Assembly: GCF_022511165.1 (NCBI RefSeq)
Contig: NZ_JAFLSB010000001.1
Coordinates: forward strand, 9,135 to 73,134
Length of the DNA stretch: 64,000 nucleotides
Source of the DNA: Helicobacter sp.
GTDB lineage: Bacteria > Campylobacterota > Campylobacteria > Campylobacterales > Helicobacteraceae
Direction of reading: 5' to 3'
In this document: positions 57,069 to 64,000 of the stretch, one piece after another
Layout of the letters: each line of letters begins with the position of its first letter
How positions within the stretch are numbered: position 1 is the stretch's first letter
Translations under genes and position numbers: made by a program
Notes under the pieces: model-generated
Database searches by the model: none
What the model was told of the DNA's origin: nothing
Seen by the model: the letters and a program-made list of their open reading frames with translations, nothing else

Positions 57069-57773
57069 ATGATAATGGAAACGATAAAACATCACCCCGA
57101 TGAAATCCTCAAAAGCAACCCGTGCAAAATCTCACGTAGCAAGCTTATTGTTATCGGTGCCTCCACAGGCGGTGTTGATGCTCTCTCTTATATTTTTTCT
57201 CGCTTACCTGATCATTTACCCCCTGTTGCGGTGGTGCAACATATCCCACAAAGCTTTGGCTCTTCTTTTATTAAGCGGCTTGATACTCTCTCCAAACTTA
57301 CTATTTGCGAGGTAACTTCAAAGGTAGCAATGAAAAACAATGTAGTCTATATCGCGGGGGGTGATAAGCATATGATTGTGGATTTTGCATTGGGTTCATA
57401 CTATGCTTCTCCGCTTAATGAAGAAATGCGTATCTCACGCCATAAACCAAGCGTGGATATACTCTTTCGTAGCGCAAATAACGCCGCAGGCGCATCAGCA
57501 CTTGGCATAATCCTCACTGGTATGGGCGATGATGGCTGCATTGGATTAAAAGAGCTTTATGATAATGGAGCGCATACTCTCGCAGAAAATGAAAAAGATT
57601 GCGTTGTATTTGGTATGCCCAAAAAAGCCATTGAAATGGGTGCAGTCAGTGAAGTTTTAAGTCTTGATATGATTATTTCACGCATTGTAACTTACGCTAA
57701 TGCCCCACTTGGGTTAAAAACACCTGCACAAACAAAGAATGTAGAATATCTACCCCCCCCCCTAGAGATTTAA
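57069..57773 (+). CDS. cheB: Receiver-less CheB-type protein-glutamate methylesterase
   Basis: 234 residues. Only the methylesterase domain is present: IGASTGGVDAL (nucleophilic serine), AVVQHIPQSFGSSFI (histidine) and ILTGMGDDGCIGLKEL (aspartate). The N-terminal CheY-like receiver of enterobacterial CheB is absent, as in Campylobacter, so activity is not controlled by CheA phosphorylation through this protein. A C10 run encodes PPP three codons before the stop, and changes in its length would alter only the last residues. It forms an operon with cheR. Confidence 0.92.
   Translation: MIMETIKHHPDEILKSNPCKISRSKLIVIGASTGGVDALSYIFSRLPDHLPPVAVVQHIPQSFGSSFIKRLDTLSKLTICEVTSKVAMKNNVVYIAGGDKHMIVDFALGSYYASPLNEEMRISRHKPSVDILFRSANNAAGASALGIILTGMGDDGCIGLKELYDNGAHTLAENEKDCVVFGMPKKAIEMGAVSEVLSLDMIISRIVTYANAPLGLKTPAQTKNVEYLPPPLEI
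57753..57762 (+). repeat. Poly-C tract (C10) at the 3' end of cheB
   Basis: The last codons read CTA then CCC CCC CCC CTA GAG ATT TAA. With C9 a TAG follows immediately after the prolines; with C11 the tail becomes PPPPRDLKK. All the catalytic domain lies upstream. Confidence 0.6.
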
Positions 57774-57949
57774 AAAAATAGAGTTCTATACATTCCCATA
57801 TATCTCATAGAGAGTAAGAACTCTGTTTGTATCACTATGCTCTTTTACTCTAATCTAAAAGTATGCAAGTATTCGCAAAATCTATAAATTCTAAAATACA
57901 ATGATAAAAAAACACAATTTTAAAGTCGAAAAAGAGAATTTTCGTAGTT
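57774..57949. other. Non-coding stretch after cheB with a branched inverted repeat
   Basis: AGAGTTCT (57780-57787) is matched by AGAACTCT (57817-57824), with a smaller hairpin TCTC-ATA-GAGA nested inside. This probably ends cheRB transcription. Near 57942-57959 CGTAG-TTTTACT-CTACG forms another hairpin at the end of the decayed minus-strand frame. No intact gene is visible. Confidence 0.5.
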
Positions 57950-58240
57950 TTACTCTACGACAAACAAACGCCGCTCATCGATAAAAATCAAATGTCCTCT
58001 TGTATCGTTAAAGCCTACGCAGAATAACTCGAAAAAAGCTCTTTTTGGGTTGCAGTAGCGCACCACTGCTCCAATCAATGAGGAAAACTTCAATTTTTAT
58101 TGCCGAAAGTAGCTACCCTGCCACGACTTGAAATACTCTAGCCAATTTTTATCGATTCTACTTGTGCATATAAAATTGCAAAAAAGTAGCCTCTTGAACT
58201 AAATTCTAAATATGCCCCCCTTGTGCTTAATCACATTGCA
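57950..58240 (-). pseudogene. Decayed small reading frame of unknown identity
   Basis: On the minus strand, coding-like segments occur in different frames: from the GTG near 58235, then GYFFAILYAQVES, then KNWLEYFKSWQGSYFRQ and finally LIGAVVRYCNPKRAFFEL continuing to a TAA at about 57950. Frameshifts, one at a G6 run (58216-58221), and in-frame stops separate them. The composition and the continuous residue pattern suggest one ancestral protein of about 90 residues. I do not recognise the family, and a chance pattern cannot be excluded. 58241-58384 holds nothing I can name. Confidence 0.35.
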
Positions 58241-58384
58241 AAAATAGACTTTTTATTTTTGATAATTTTTTTAGGAGAATGCTGTGACTTATTTAACTCC
58301 GTCTCTCTATTATATCTTACTTAAATCCTCTCTTATTTGCTCTCTTTAAACAACTTCTTTGAGTAAAAATTATAAGAATTTAAT

Positions 58385-58642
58385 TTATTCATAGCTTTTA
58401 AGCAACTCGCACGCCTCTTTGTCGTTTTTAAAATAACACTTGCGTTGCAAATCCTCATACGCTTGCAATTCCTTGTCTTTCTCCTGCTTATTTTCTCGCG
58501 CCTTTTGGCTTTCTCCTTTGTATGCTTTATACTCCCTGAGCTGTAACTGATACCCAATATAGAGAAAAAAACAAATACACGCAATCAATATTACATCAAC
58601 TCTGCGTAAATTTTTTATCCTATCACAAAATCCACATTTCAT
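58385..58642 (-). CDS. Small single-pass membrane protein
   Basis: 85 residues. One transmembrane helix (about 17-33, VILIACICFFLYIGYQL) is followed by a highly charged helix rich in K and E (about 40-70) and a C-terminal YEDLQRKCYFKNDKEACELL segment with two cysteines. GGGAG precedes the ATG. It lies 10 bp after the mfd stop and is probably co-transcribed with it. The spacing of the C-terminal cysteines recalls a Sel1-like or disulfide-bonded pair, but I cannot assign a family. Confidence 0.65.
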   Translation of the reverse strand: MKCGFCDRIKNLRRVDVILIACICFFLYIGYQLQLREYKAYKGESQKARENKQEKDKELQAYEDLQRKCYFKNDKEACELLKSYE

Positions 58643-58652
58643 TCCTTCTCCC

Positions 58653-61600
58653 TTATTGTGTGCTTATCGCCTTTTTATCTGTCTCTTGTGCTTGTTTTTG
58701 CAATCTCTTGCGCAAAGATACCATAATTGTTTCTATCACATCATCATAATCCTTGCTTGGCGAAAGGATACTCTCTTTATTTTCATTCAATGATACAAAA
58801 GTGATATTTTGCCCATAGTGCATTATTTGCTTCAAATGACAAGCATTAGCAAGAATCTTAATGCGTATAAGCTCCAAAAAGGCTTCACTCTCCCTATCAA
58901 GTGTGCCAAATCGATCAAAAATTTCAGATTCTATATCATTCACTTCACTCACAGAGCCACAAAGTGATAATCGCCGATAAAGCTCTAAACGCAACTTATC
59001 ACTTGCAATAAGCTGTGGATTAAGATAGGCATTAAGATTGAGTTTAATATCACATTGTATTGGTGCTACTCCCCCCTTGCCACTTAGATACTGAATGCAC
59101 TCTTCAAGCAAACGCAAATACAATCCATAGCCAATATTTTTAATATGCCCACTTTGTGCTTCTCCTAGCAGATTCCCACCACCTCGTATTTCTAAATCAT
59201 AATAAGCAAGATTTTCGCCGCTACCAAGATAGGAATTTTTCTCTAATGCGCTAAGTCGCTTTTTGGCTTCAGGAGTGATAGAATCCATATCTTGCACCAA
59301 AAAATAGCAAAAGCCCTCTTTATTGCTACGTCCTACCCGTCCTCGTAATTGATGCAAATCTGCTATGCCAAATCTATCAGCAGAAGCCACAATAATCGTA
59401 TTAGCATTAGGGAGATGAATGCCAGATTCTACAATGCTTGTGCAAAGCAAAAGATTATATTTTCTCTGCGCAAAATCATACATTATCTCTTCGCTTTTAG
59501 CACTATCCACTTGTGAATGCAAAATAGCAATAGTGAGTTCAGGCAAAAGAGCTTGTAAATCCTGTGCTTTTTTTTGGATACTTGCGATGTTATTATGGAT
59601 ATAAAATACCTGCCCACCGCGCCGCAACTCACGCAAAATCACTTCTTTTAAAAGTGAATCTTTACCGCTTTTGATAAAAGTGCGCACAGGGATTCTATCC
59701 ACAGGAGGCGTATGAAGCGAGCTTAGGGATTTGATTTGAGAAAGCGCCATATTAAGTGTGCGAGGTATGGGAGTGGCACTCATACTCAAAAGATGCGTAT
59801 TCACGCATAACTCTTTAATGCGTTCTTTTTGCTTTACGCCAAATTTATGCTCCTCATCAACAACAATAAGCCCAAGATTATGAAACTCTGCCCCAAAAAG
59901 CGCGTGAGTGCCTATCACTACTTGTATTTCACCACTTTTAAGCCCATCAAAAAGGATTTTTTTATCAGTATTTTTAATGTATCTATCACATCGCCCAATA
60001 CGCACACCAAAGGATTCTAGGCGCATTTTTAAACTTTGATAATGCTGTGCGCAAAGCAGGGTTGTAGGCACAATCATTGCAGCTTGATACTTGCATAAAC
60101 ATACCGCATATATAGCATTCATCGCTACTTCTGTTTTACCAAAGCCCACATCACCACTTAATAATCTATCCATTACCCTACCTGAAGATAAATCCGCATA
60201 AATCTCATCAATGCTCCGCCTTTGATCTTGTGTAAGCGTGAATCCACACGCATTGCTAAAAGCAATAAGAGCGGGATTTTGGGTGTCAATCTTTGCCCCT
60301 TGCAATAAATTGCGCTTCGCACTTAACTCAATAATGCCATTTGCAATTTCTAAAAGCTTCGTCTTTACTTTTTGCTTAAGCTTTGCAAAACTCCCCTTGC
60401 CAAGCCTATCAAGCATTGGAATCTGCCCAGAATCTGCCACATAACGATCAATCATATTAAGATTTTCAACCGGCAGTAGTAGCTTATCCTCGCCTTGATA
60501 AGCAATTTCTATAAAATCCCTCACAACCCCCGCAATCTGTGCGCTTTTAAGCCCAATAAATTGTCCTATGCCATACTCGCTATGCACGATATATTCACCT
60601 TGCGCAATTTCATTAAGCTTTAATGTGGGCTTTTTATGTTTAGTTTTTGTTTGTGGGGCATTAAGCGAAAGGAGGAGTTCATTTGGCGTGATAAGATTCA
60701 CAACCGCATTACAATGCCGTATATCCACCCCCTGCAAATCCGCCTTATTAAAGGCTTTAAGCTTAATATCATTGCTTGTTAAAAGCGTGATATGTCGCTT
60801 TGGGTGGGCTTTTATCATTGAGACAAGATTATTAGGATTAAAGAGTATATCACTATAACCCTCTATCACTTCACATACAGGCAAAGTCTCAATTTGCTTT
60901 AGTGTCAATGCCTCTTGCATTAAGCTTAGGCTATAAATCTCTTTGGCTTCTTTGAGCGCAGAGGGAGTAAGCAAAGTTGCATATTCAAGAGGTAAAAAAT
61001 GTGCCCTCTGCCCCAAAAACCAAAATCCAAACGAAGCTACATCTTTATTAAAACCTTCAAAATCACTGCTCTGCACAAGGGATTGTAATTCTTTATTTTC
61101 TTGGGAAGTGAGTGAAAAAAGTGCAGGAAGAATCTCAAGATGTTCAATTTCAATGGGATTACTCATTTGAGTATGTGTATCAAAGCAGCGCATACTCTCT
61201 ATTTGCTCATCAAAAAATACAATGCGATAGGGTTTTTCACTTTGAGGAATAAAAATATCAATAATCTCACCCCGAAAGCTTACCTCTCCTTCAAGCTCAA
61301 CCACCTCGACACATTCATAGCCATACTCGATAATACGCTCCTTTAAAGCATTATAATCATAATTATGATGAAGCTCTAAGCTAAAGCTTTGCAAAATCTC
61401 TGCTTTAGGCAGTGCGTGAAGCACACTTGCAATAGGAGCGATGAGAATCTTGTGATTTTTAGTGGTATAAAAATCGCGTAGAATATGCAAAGTATGCAAA
61501 AACTCCTCGCGAAATGAGCTCAAATCATCGCCAAAATGAATGGGAAGCTCGGGTAAGACAAAAGGCGAGATAGAAAACAAACCAAAGACTTCACAAGCAT

Positions 61601-61688
61601 CTTGAGCTTGTTTGAAATCTTGAGTAAGCAAAAGTTCATAAGAAAAATCACCCGCTTTGAGAAGTCTATACAGACAAGATTGTATCAA
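58653..61688 (-). CDS. mfd: Transcription-repair coupling factor Mfd
   Basis: 1011 residues, short for the family because of a compact N-terminal UvrB-homology module. The RNA-polymerase-interacting domain is near 360-430 (EIAQGEYIVHSEYGIGQF). The RecG-like motor has Walker A SGDVGFGKTEVAMNA, the DEEH box in VVDEEHKFGVKQ, and the motifs LLCTSIVESGIHLP and LHQLRGRVGRSNKEG. The C-terminal TRCF domain follows. Mfd removes stalled RNA polymerase and recruits UvrA. It is 14 bp after ccmA, as in H. pylori. Confidence 0.95.
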   Translation of the reverse strand: MIQSCLYRLLKAGDFSYELLLTQDFKQAQDACEVFGLFSISPFVLPELPIHFGDDLSSFREEFLHTLHILRDFYTTKNHKILIAPIASVLHALPKAEILQSFSLELHHNYDYNALKERIIEYGYECVEVVELEGEVSFRGEIIDIFIPQSEKPYRIVFFDEQIESMRCFDTHTQMSNPIEIEHLEILPALFSLTSQENKELQSLVQSSDFEGFNKDVASFGFWFLGQRAHFLPLEYATLLTPSALKEAKEIYSLSLMQEALTLKQIETLPVCEVIEGYSDILFNPNNLVSMIKAHPKRHITLLTSNDIKLKAFNKADLQGVDIRHCNAVVNLITPNELLLSLNAPQTKTKHKKPTLKLNEIAQGEYIVHSEYGIGQFIGLKSAQIAGVVRDFIEIAYQGEDKLLLPVENLNMIDRYVADSGQIPMLDRLGKGSFAKLKQKVKTKLLEIANGIIELSAKRNLLQGAKIDTQNPALIAFSNACGFTLTQDQRRSIDEIYADLSSGRVMDRLLSGDVGFGKTEVAMNAIYAVCLCKYQAAMIVPTTLLCAQHYQSLKMRLESFGVRIGRCDRYIKNTDKKILFDGLKSGEIQVVIGTHALFGAEFHNLGLIVVDEEHKFGVKQKERIKELCVNTHLLSMSATPIPRTLNMALSQIKSLSSLHTPPVDRIPVRTFIKSGKDSLLKEVILRELRRGGQVFYIHNNIASIQKKAQDLQALLPELTIAILHSQVDSAKSEEIMYDFAQRKYNLLLCTSIVESGIHLPNANTIIVASADRFGIADLHQLRGRVGRSNKEGFCYFLVQDMDSITPEAKKRLSALEKNSYLGSGENLAYYDLEIRGGGNLLGEAQSGHIKNIGYGLYLRLLEECIQYLSGKGGVAPIQCDIKLNLNAYLNPQLIASDKLRLELYRRLSLCGSVSEVNDIESEIFDRFGTLDRESEAFLELIRIKILANACHLKQIMHYGQNITFVSLNENKESILSPSKDYDDVIETIMVSLRKRLQKQAQETDKKAISTQ

Positions 61689-61702
61689 ACTCCTCTCCGA
61701 TA

Positions 61703-62119
61703 CTATTTATCTTTTTTGGGAAGCTCTAACGAAGCAATATCTGTTTTACTTGCTTTTGGATTTTTGATTTTGCTTTCACCTACAAATGTGCCTTTACGAT
61801 CAATCACAAATTCAGATGTGCTTACCACACCCTCTACACGCCCTTGAGGCTTAATTTCAAGTATGCTTGAGGTTATATTTCCTATATAACGACCGCTTAC
61901 AATAAGAGAGGTTGTCTCTACTTCACCACGAACGATACCATTTTGACCAATCATTACGGTGTCTTTAGAGTGGATATTTCCCTCAAACTCTCCATCAATA
62001 TGTAATCGACAATCCGTATTAATCTCTCCTTTGATTTTTGTGCCTTGTGCGATAATAGTCGCTCCGCCTTTTGAATTTACTCCATCAGGTTGTTGATTGT
62101 CACTAGCAAAGATCGCCAT
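61703..62119 (-). CDS. ccmA: Bactofilin CcmA (cell-shape determinant)
   Basis: 138 residues. The central right-handed beta-helix is visible as hydrophobic/glycine repeats from TIIAQGTKIKGEINTDC through EGNIHSKDTVMIGQNG to VEGVVSTSEFVIDRKG; both ends are flexible and the C-terminus is lysine-rich. CcmA polymerises and with Csd proteins maintains helical cell shape in H. pylori. Its start overlaps the csd1 end by 43 bp. Confidence 0.93.
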   Translation of the reverse strand: MAIFASDNQQPDGVNSKGGATIIAQGTKIKGEINTDCRLHIDGEFEGNIHSKDTVMIGQNGIVRGEVETTSLIVSGRYIGNITSSILEIKPQGRVEGVVSTSEFVIDRKGTFVGESKIKNPKASKTDIASLELPKKDK

Positions 62120-62976
62120 GCTACACTCCTTTCTTTTTCAAAAATTGAATCAAAATTACTCATCTTCCATTCCATAAAATTTTTGGGATTAATCACATTG
62201 CCCAAAAATCGTATTTCATAATGAAGATGTGGTCCTGTGCTTCGTCCTGTATTGCCACTATAAGCAATAAGCTGCCCACGTTTAACAAACATTCCTTTTT
62301 GCACCACTATTTTATTCAAATGAGCATAATAAGTCATAAACCCAAGTGAATGATCTATTTTAACAAGATATCCATAACCACCACCTGAAAATTCTGCCCC
62401 ATTCACAACACCATCAGCAGTTGCATATATAGGTGTGCCAATAGGCATAGCAAAATCCACGCCTGTATGCAAATGCCTTGTAAAAAATAGTGGATGCGAT
62501 CTATACCCATAAGGTGCGGAAATATGATCATATCTCTCCATAGGATAACCATTGGGGATAAATTTCATCACAAAAGCTTTTTGCATTCCCGTAAGCGAAG
62601 CAGAATCGATGCGAGATTCTAAATTGCTCTCTACATCATTTGAGCGATCAATGGGTGAGCCGATAATGCTCTCTAAATCGCCGATTCTATCATCGATTTG
62701 GGACATTTCTTTGATTCGTTGCTCAATTTGATGATTGAGTGATTCATTTTCGCTTACCATTTTTTGATAACGTTTAAGAATCATCTCATTTAACACTGAC
62801 ATTTTGCTAATCTCTGCTCTAAAAGCTTGAATGGATACCACACCAAAAACAATGAGCGTGAGAATAAACACAATAAAATAAAGGCTTATTTGCTTAAAAA
62901 TAGAATTGATATTGATATAACGCGAACCATTTTGGTCGGTTATCATTAAAACAAGGCGATTACTTTTAAAATTCAT
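62077..62976 (-). CDS. csd1: Cell-shape M23 peptidoglycan endopeptidase Csd1
   Basis: 299 residues. An N-terminal transmembrane helix (about 29-51), a coiled coil (about 52-105) and a LytM/M23 domain with intact zinc site: HTGVDFA (H-x3-D), TYYAHLNK and PHLHYEI. It cuts D-Ala-mDAP crosslinks in the periplasm. It lies between the Csd2 gene (6 bp upstream) and ccmA (overlapping), so the three are translated as a unit. Confidence 0.92.
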   Translation of the reverse strand: MNFKSNRLVLMITDQNGSRYININSIFKQISLYFIVFILTLIVFGVVSIQAFRAEISKMSVLNEMILKRYQKMVSENESLNHQIEQRIKEMSQIDDRIGDLESIIGSPIDRSNDVESNLESRIDSASLTGMQKAFVMKFIPNGYPMERYDHISAPYGYRSHPLFFTRHLHTGVDFAMPIGTPIYATADGVVNGAEFSGGGYGYLVKIDHSLGFMTYYAHLNKIVVQKGMFVKRGQLIAYSGNTGRSTGPHLHYEIRFLGNVINPKNFMEWKMSNFDSIFEKERSVAWRSLLVTINNLME

Positions 62977-62982
62977 TGTAAT

Positions 62983-63849
62983 TTAGTAAGCGAAAATCTC
63001 GCTATTTTGGTAGCTTATACGATAATTTTTTAATTGAATCAAATCATCAAGTGCCCAGACTAAAGTTTTCCAATCAATAGCACTATTTACACCAAGTACT
63101 TGCGCAAAATTATCACTATTCCAATCAATATAATTCGCCACAGGAAGAACAGAATCAACAAAATGCAAATCATAATATAAGTTTTTACTGCTATATCCTA
63201 TGACTTGCCCTTTAACTACAAAGTCTCCCTTTTGCACAACTGCCTTACCCAAATGCCCATAGCTTGAAGTAAATCCATAGGAATGCCGAATCTGTATGAG
63301 ATGATTTTCACTCCCCGCTATACGCACTGAATCAATAATGCCATTTGCAGTAGCATACACAGGTGTGTTTTGCTGAAGTGCATAAACTGAAGTATGCTTA
63401 TGAGGAAAGTTTTTAGAAGCAAAGTCCTTAATAGGATCGCCATTAGGAATAATCTTTAAAAACAAATCTTTTTGCAAAGGAGTAAAAGCATCAAAATCAA
63501 TATCTTGGTTATCATAAACTTTGTGGGTTTGCTTAGAGACATTGACAATGTTCTCAAGCTCATTAACTTTATTACTTACCTTGAAGAGTTCATTTGTTTT
63601 ATAATCAATATCACGTTCTAGTTCACTATTTTTCTCATAAATATTTTGAAATTTCTCACGAACTTGCATATTATTTGCCAAAATTACCTCAAGCTCACTC
63701 ATCAAAAAATGGGCTATGACAAAATAAAAAATTATCATAATTGCAATCCCCACCCCTAAAAAAAGAGCAATCTTTTGAATCAAGCGATTAACACTAAATT
63801 GTCTTGAACCACTATCATCAATAATAGAAATCAGTAATTTATCTTGCAC
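62983..63849 (-). CDS. csd2: Cell-shape M23-like protein Csd2 (degenerate active site)
   Basis: 288 residues with a GTG start at 63849. Same order as Csd1: transmembrane helix (about 26-50), coiled coil, LytM-like domain. The zinc ligands are lost: HTSVYAL replaces HTGVDFA and YYDLHFV replaces HLHYEI, while SYGHLGK remains. It should be a non-catalytic partner that stabilises Csd1, as reported for H. pylori Csd2. It overlaps the folC end by 19 bp. Confidence 0.9.
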   Translation of the reverse strand: MQDKLLISIIDDSGSRQFSVNRLIQKIALFLGVGIAIMIIFYFVIAHFLMSELEVILANNMQVREKFQNIYEKNSELERDIDYKTNELFKVSNKVNELENIVNVSKQTHKVYDNQDIDFDAFTPLQKDLFLKIIPNGDPIKDFASKNFPHKHTSVYALQQNTPVYATANGIIDSVRIAGSENHLIQIRHSYGFTSSYGHLGKAVVQKGDFVVKGQVIGYSSKNLYYDLHFVDSVLPVANYIDWNSDNFAQVLGVNSAIDWKTLVWALDDLIQLKNYRISYQNSEIFAY

Positions 63850-64000
63850 GACTTTCCCCTATATTGTTGTAAAAATGCCTCTATTACACTAAAAGAGCCA
63901 AAGACAAGGTACTCTTCATCTTCTCTCATTTGCGCCATATCAAAGTCCTCATACTCTATTGCTAACATTTGCAATATATGAGTGAGTTTCTCTTTTGGGC
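63831..64000 (-). CDS. folC: Folylpolyglutamate/dihydrofolate synthase FolC, C-terminal part
   Basis: The last 55 or so codons of a frame running off the window end. EEYLVFGSFSVIEAFLQ near the C-terminus is the conserved GSFxxV motif of FolC/Mur ligases. FolC adds glutamate to folates. It lies directly upstream of csd2 with a 19-bp overlap, as in H. pylori. Confidence 0.85.
   Translation of the reverse strand, partial: PKEKLTHILQMLAIEYEDFDMAQMREDEEYLVFGSFSVIEAFLQQYRGKSCKINY

Noticed and set aside
58333..58584. 83-codon minus-strand frame overlapping the small membrane protein
   Set aside because: The other frame (58385-58642) has a ribosome site, a clear transmembrane helix and follows mfd directly.
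1..64000. tRNA, rRNA, prophage or insertion sequences
   Set aside because: I looked for tRNA-like cloverleaf cores, rRNA segments, transposase or integrase frames and terminal repeats and saw none.

Overview
The window is chromosomal DNA from an epsilonproteobacterium, most likely an enterohepatic Helicobacter. Base composition is AT-rich. It carries the Helicobacter cell-shape cluster (ccmA-csd1-csd2-folC), a Hof-type outer membrane protein, 2-oxoglutarate:acceptor oxidoreductase (oorDABC), class II DAHP synthase and long G homopolymers. Several blocks follow H. pylori gene order as I remember it (tonB-like/fliO/fliN...nth/asmA-like/mltG/oorDABC; clpS-clpA; pyrB/lipoprotein/tlyA/ribF; mfd/ccmA/csd1/csd2/folC). 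It also has genes that H. pylori lacks but enterohepatic species and Campylobacter have: hisIE, NAD-type malate dehydrogenase, cheR and a receiver-less cheB. I saw no tRNA, rRNA, insertion sequence, prophage or CRISPR array. Species cannot be fixed from the sequence alone.

Layout. 1-2.6 kb: the start of ahpC, an OprC-type copper TonB receptor and a divergent promoter region. 2.6-9.4 kb: metK, an AAA ATPase, truD, alr, cytochrome c553, recR, dnaJ. 9.4-18.5 kb is the accessory part: a membrane phosphoethanolamine-transferase-like protein fused to a GDPD-like domain and carrying three separate poly-G tracts; an unassigned three-gene operon (TusA-like/diiron protein, acyl-CoA dehydrogenase, cytosolic PhnD-like protein); a broken alpha/beta hydrolase; and a second TonB receptor with a Fur-type palindrome and a G9 run. 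18.7-30.3 kb: TonB-like protein, FliO, FliN, CheX-like protein, nth, FeoA-like protein, AsmA-like protein, mltG, mdh and oorDABC. 30.3-43.9 kb: clpS-clpA, small secreted proteins, a CvfB-like protein, an SDR enzyme, DAHP synthase, a Hof porin, pyrB, tlyA and ribF. 44-51.3 kb (minus strand): DUF2393 protein, hisIE, SPFH protein, ilvE, an ABC-F protein and an unusual coiled-coil protein. 51.4-57.8 kb: ftsK, htrA, cheR, cheB. 57.8-64 kb: a decayed stretch, a small membrane protein, mfd and the cell-shape cluster.

How the genes fit together. Envelope functions dominate: metal uptake receptors with a TonB-like transducer, surface phospho-modification, flagellar export and chemotaxis adaptation, helical cell shape, and periplasmic quality control. 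The strongest unusual signal is contingency control by homopolymers. In the transferase/GDPD fusion, tract 1 (G11) puts the gene out of frame in this copy, tract 2 (G11) lies exactly between the two catalytic domains, and tract 3 (G10) chooses between two C-termini. Shorter or less certain homopolymers lie in the second TonB receptor, in the promoter of a secreted protein and at the end of cheB. A second unusual signal is the over-represented word AGATTCT/AGAATCT, which forms five inverted pairs in 200 bp between two convergent genes.
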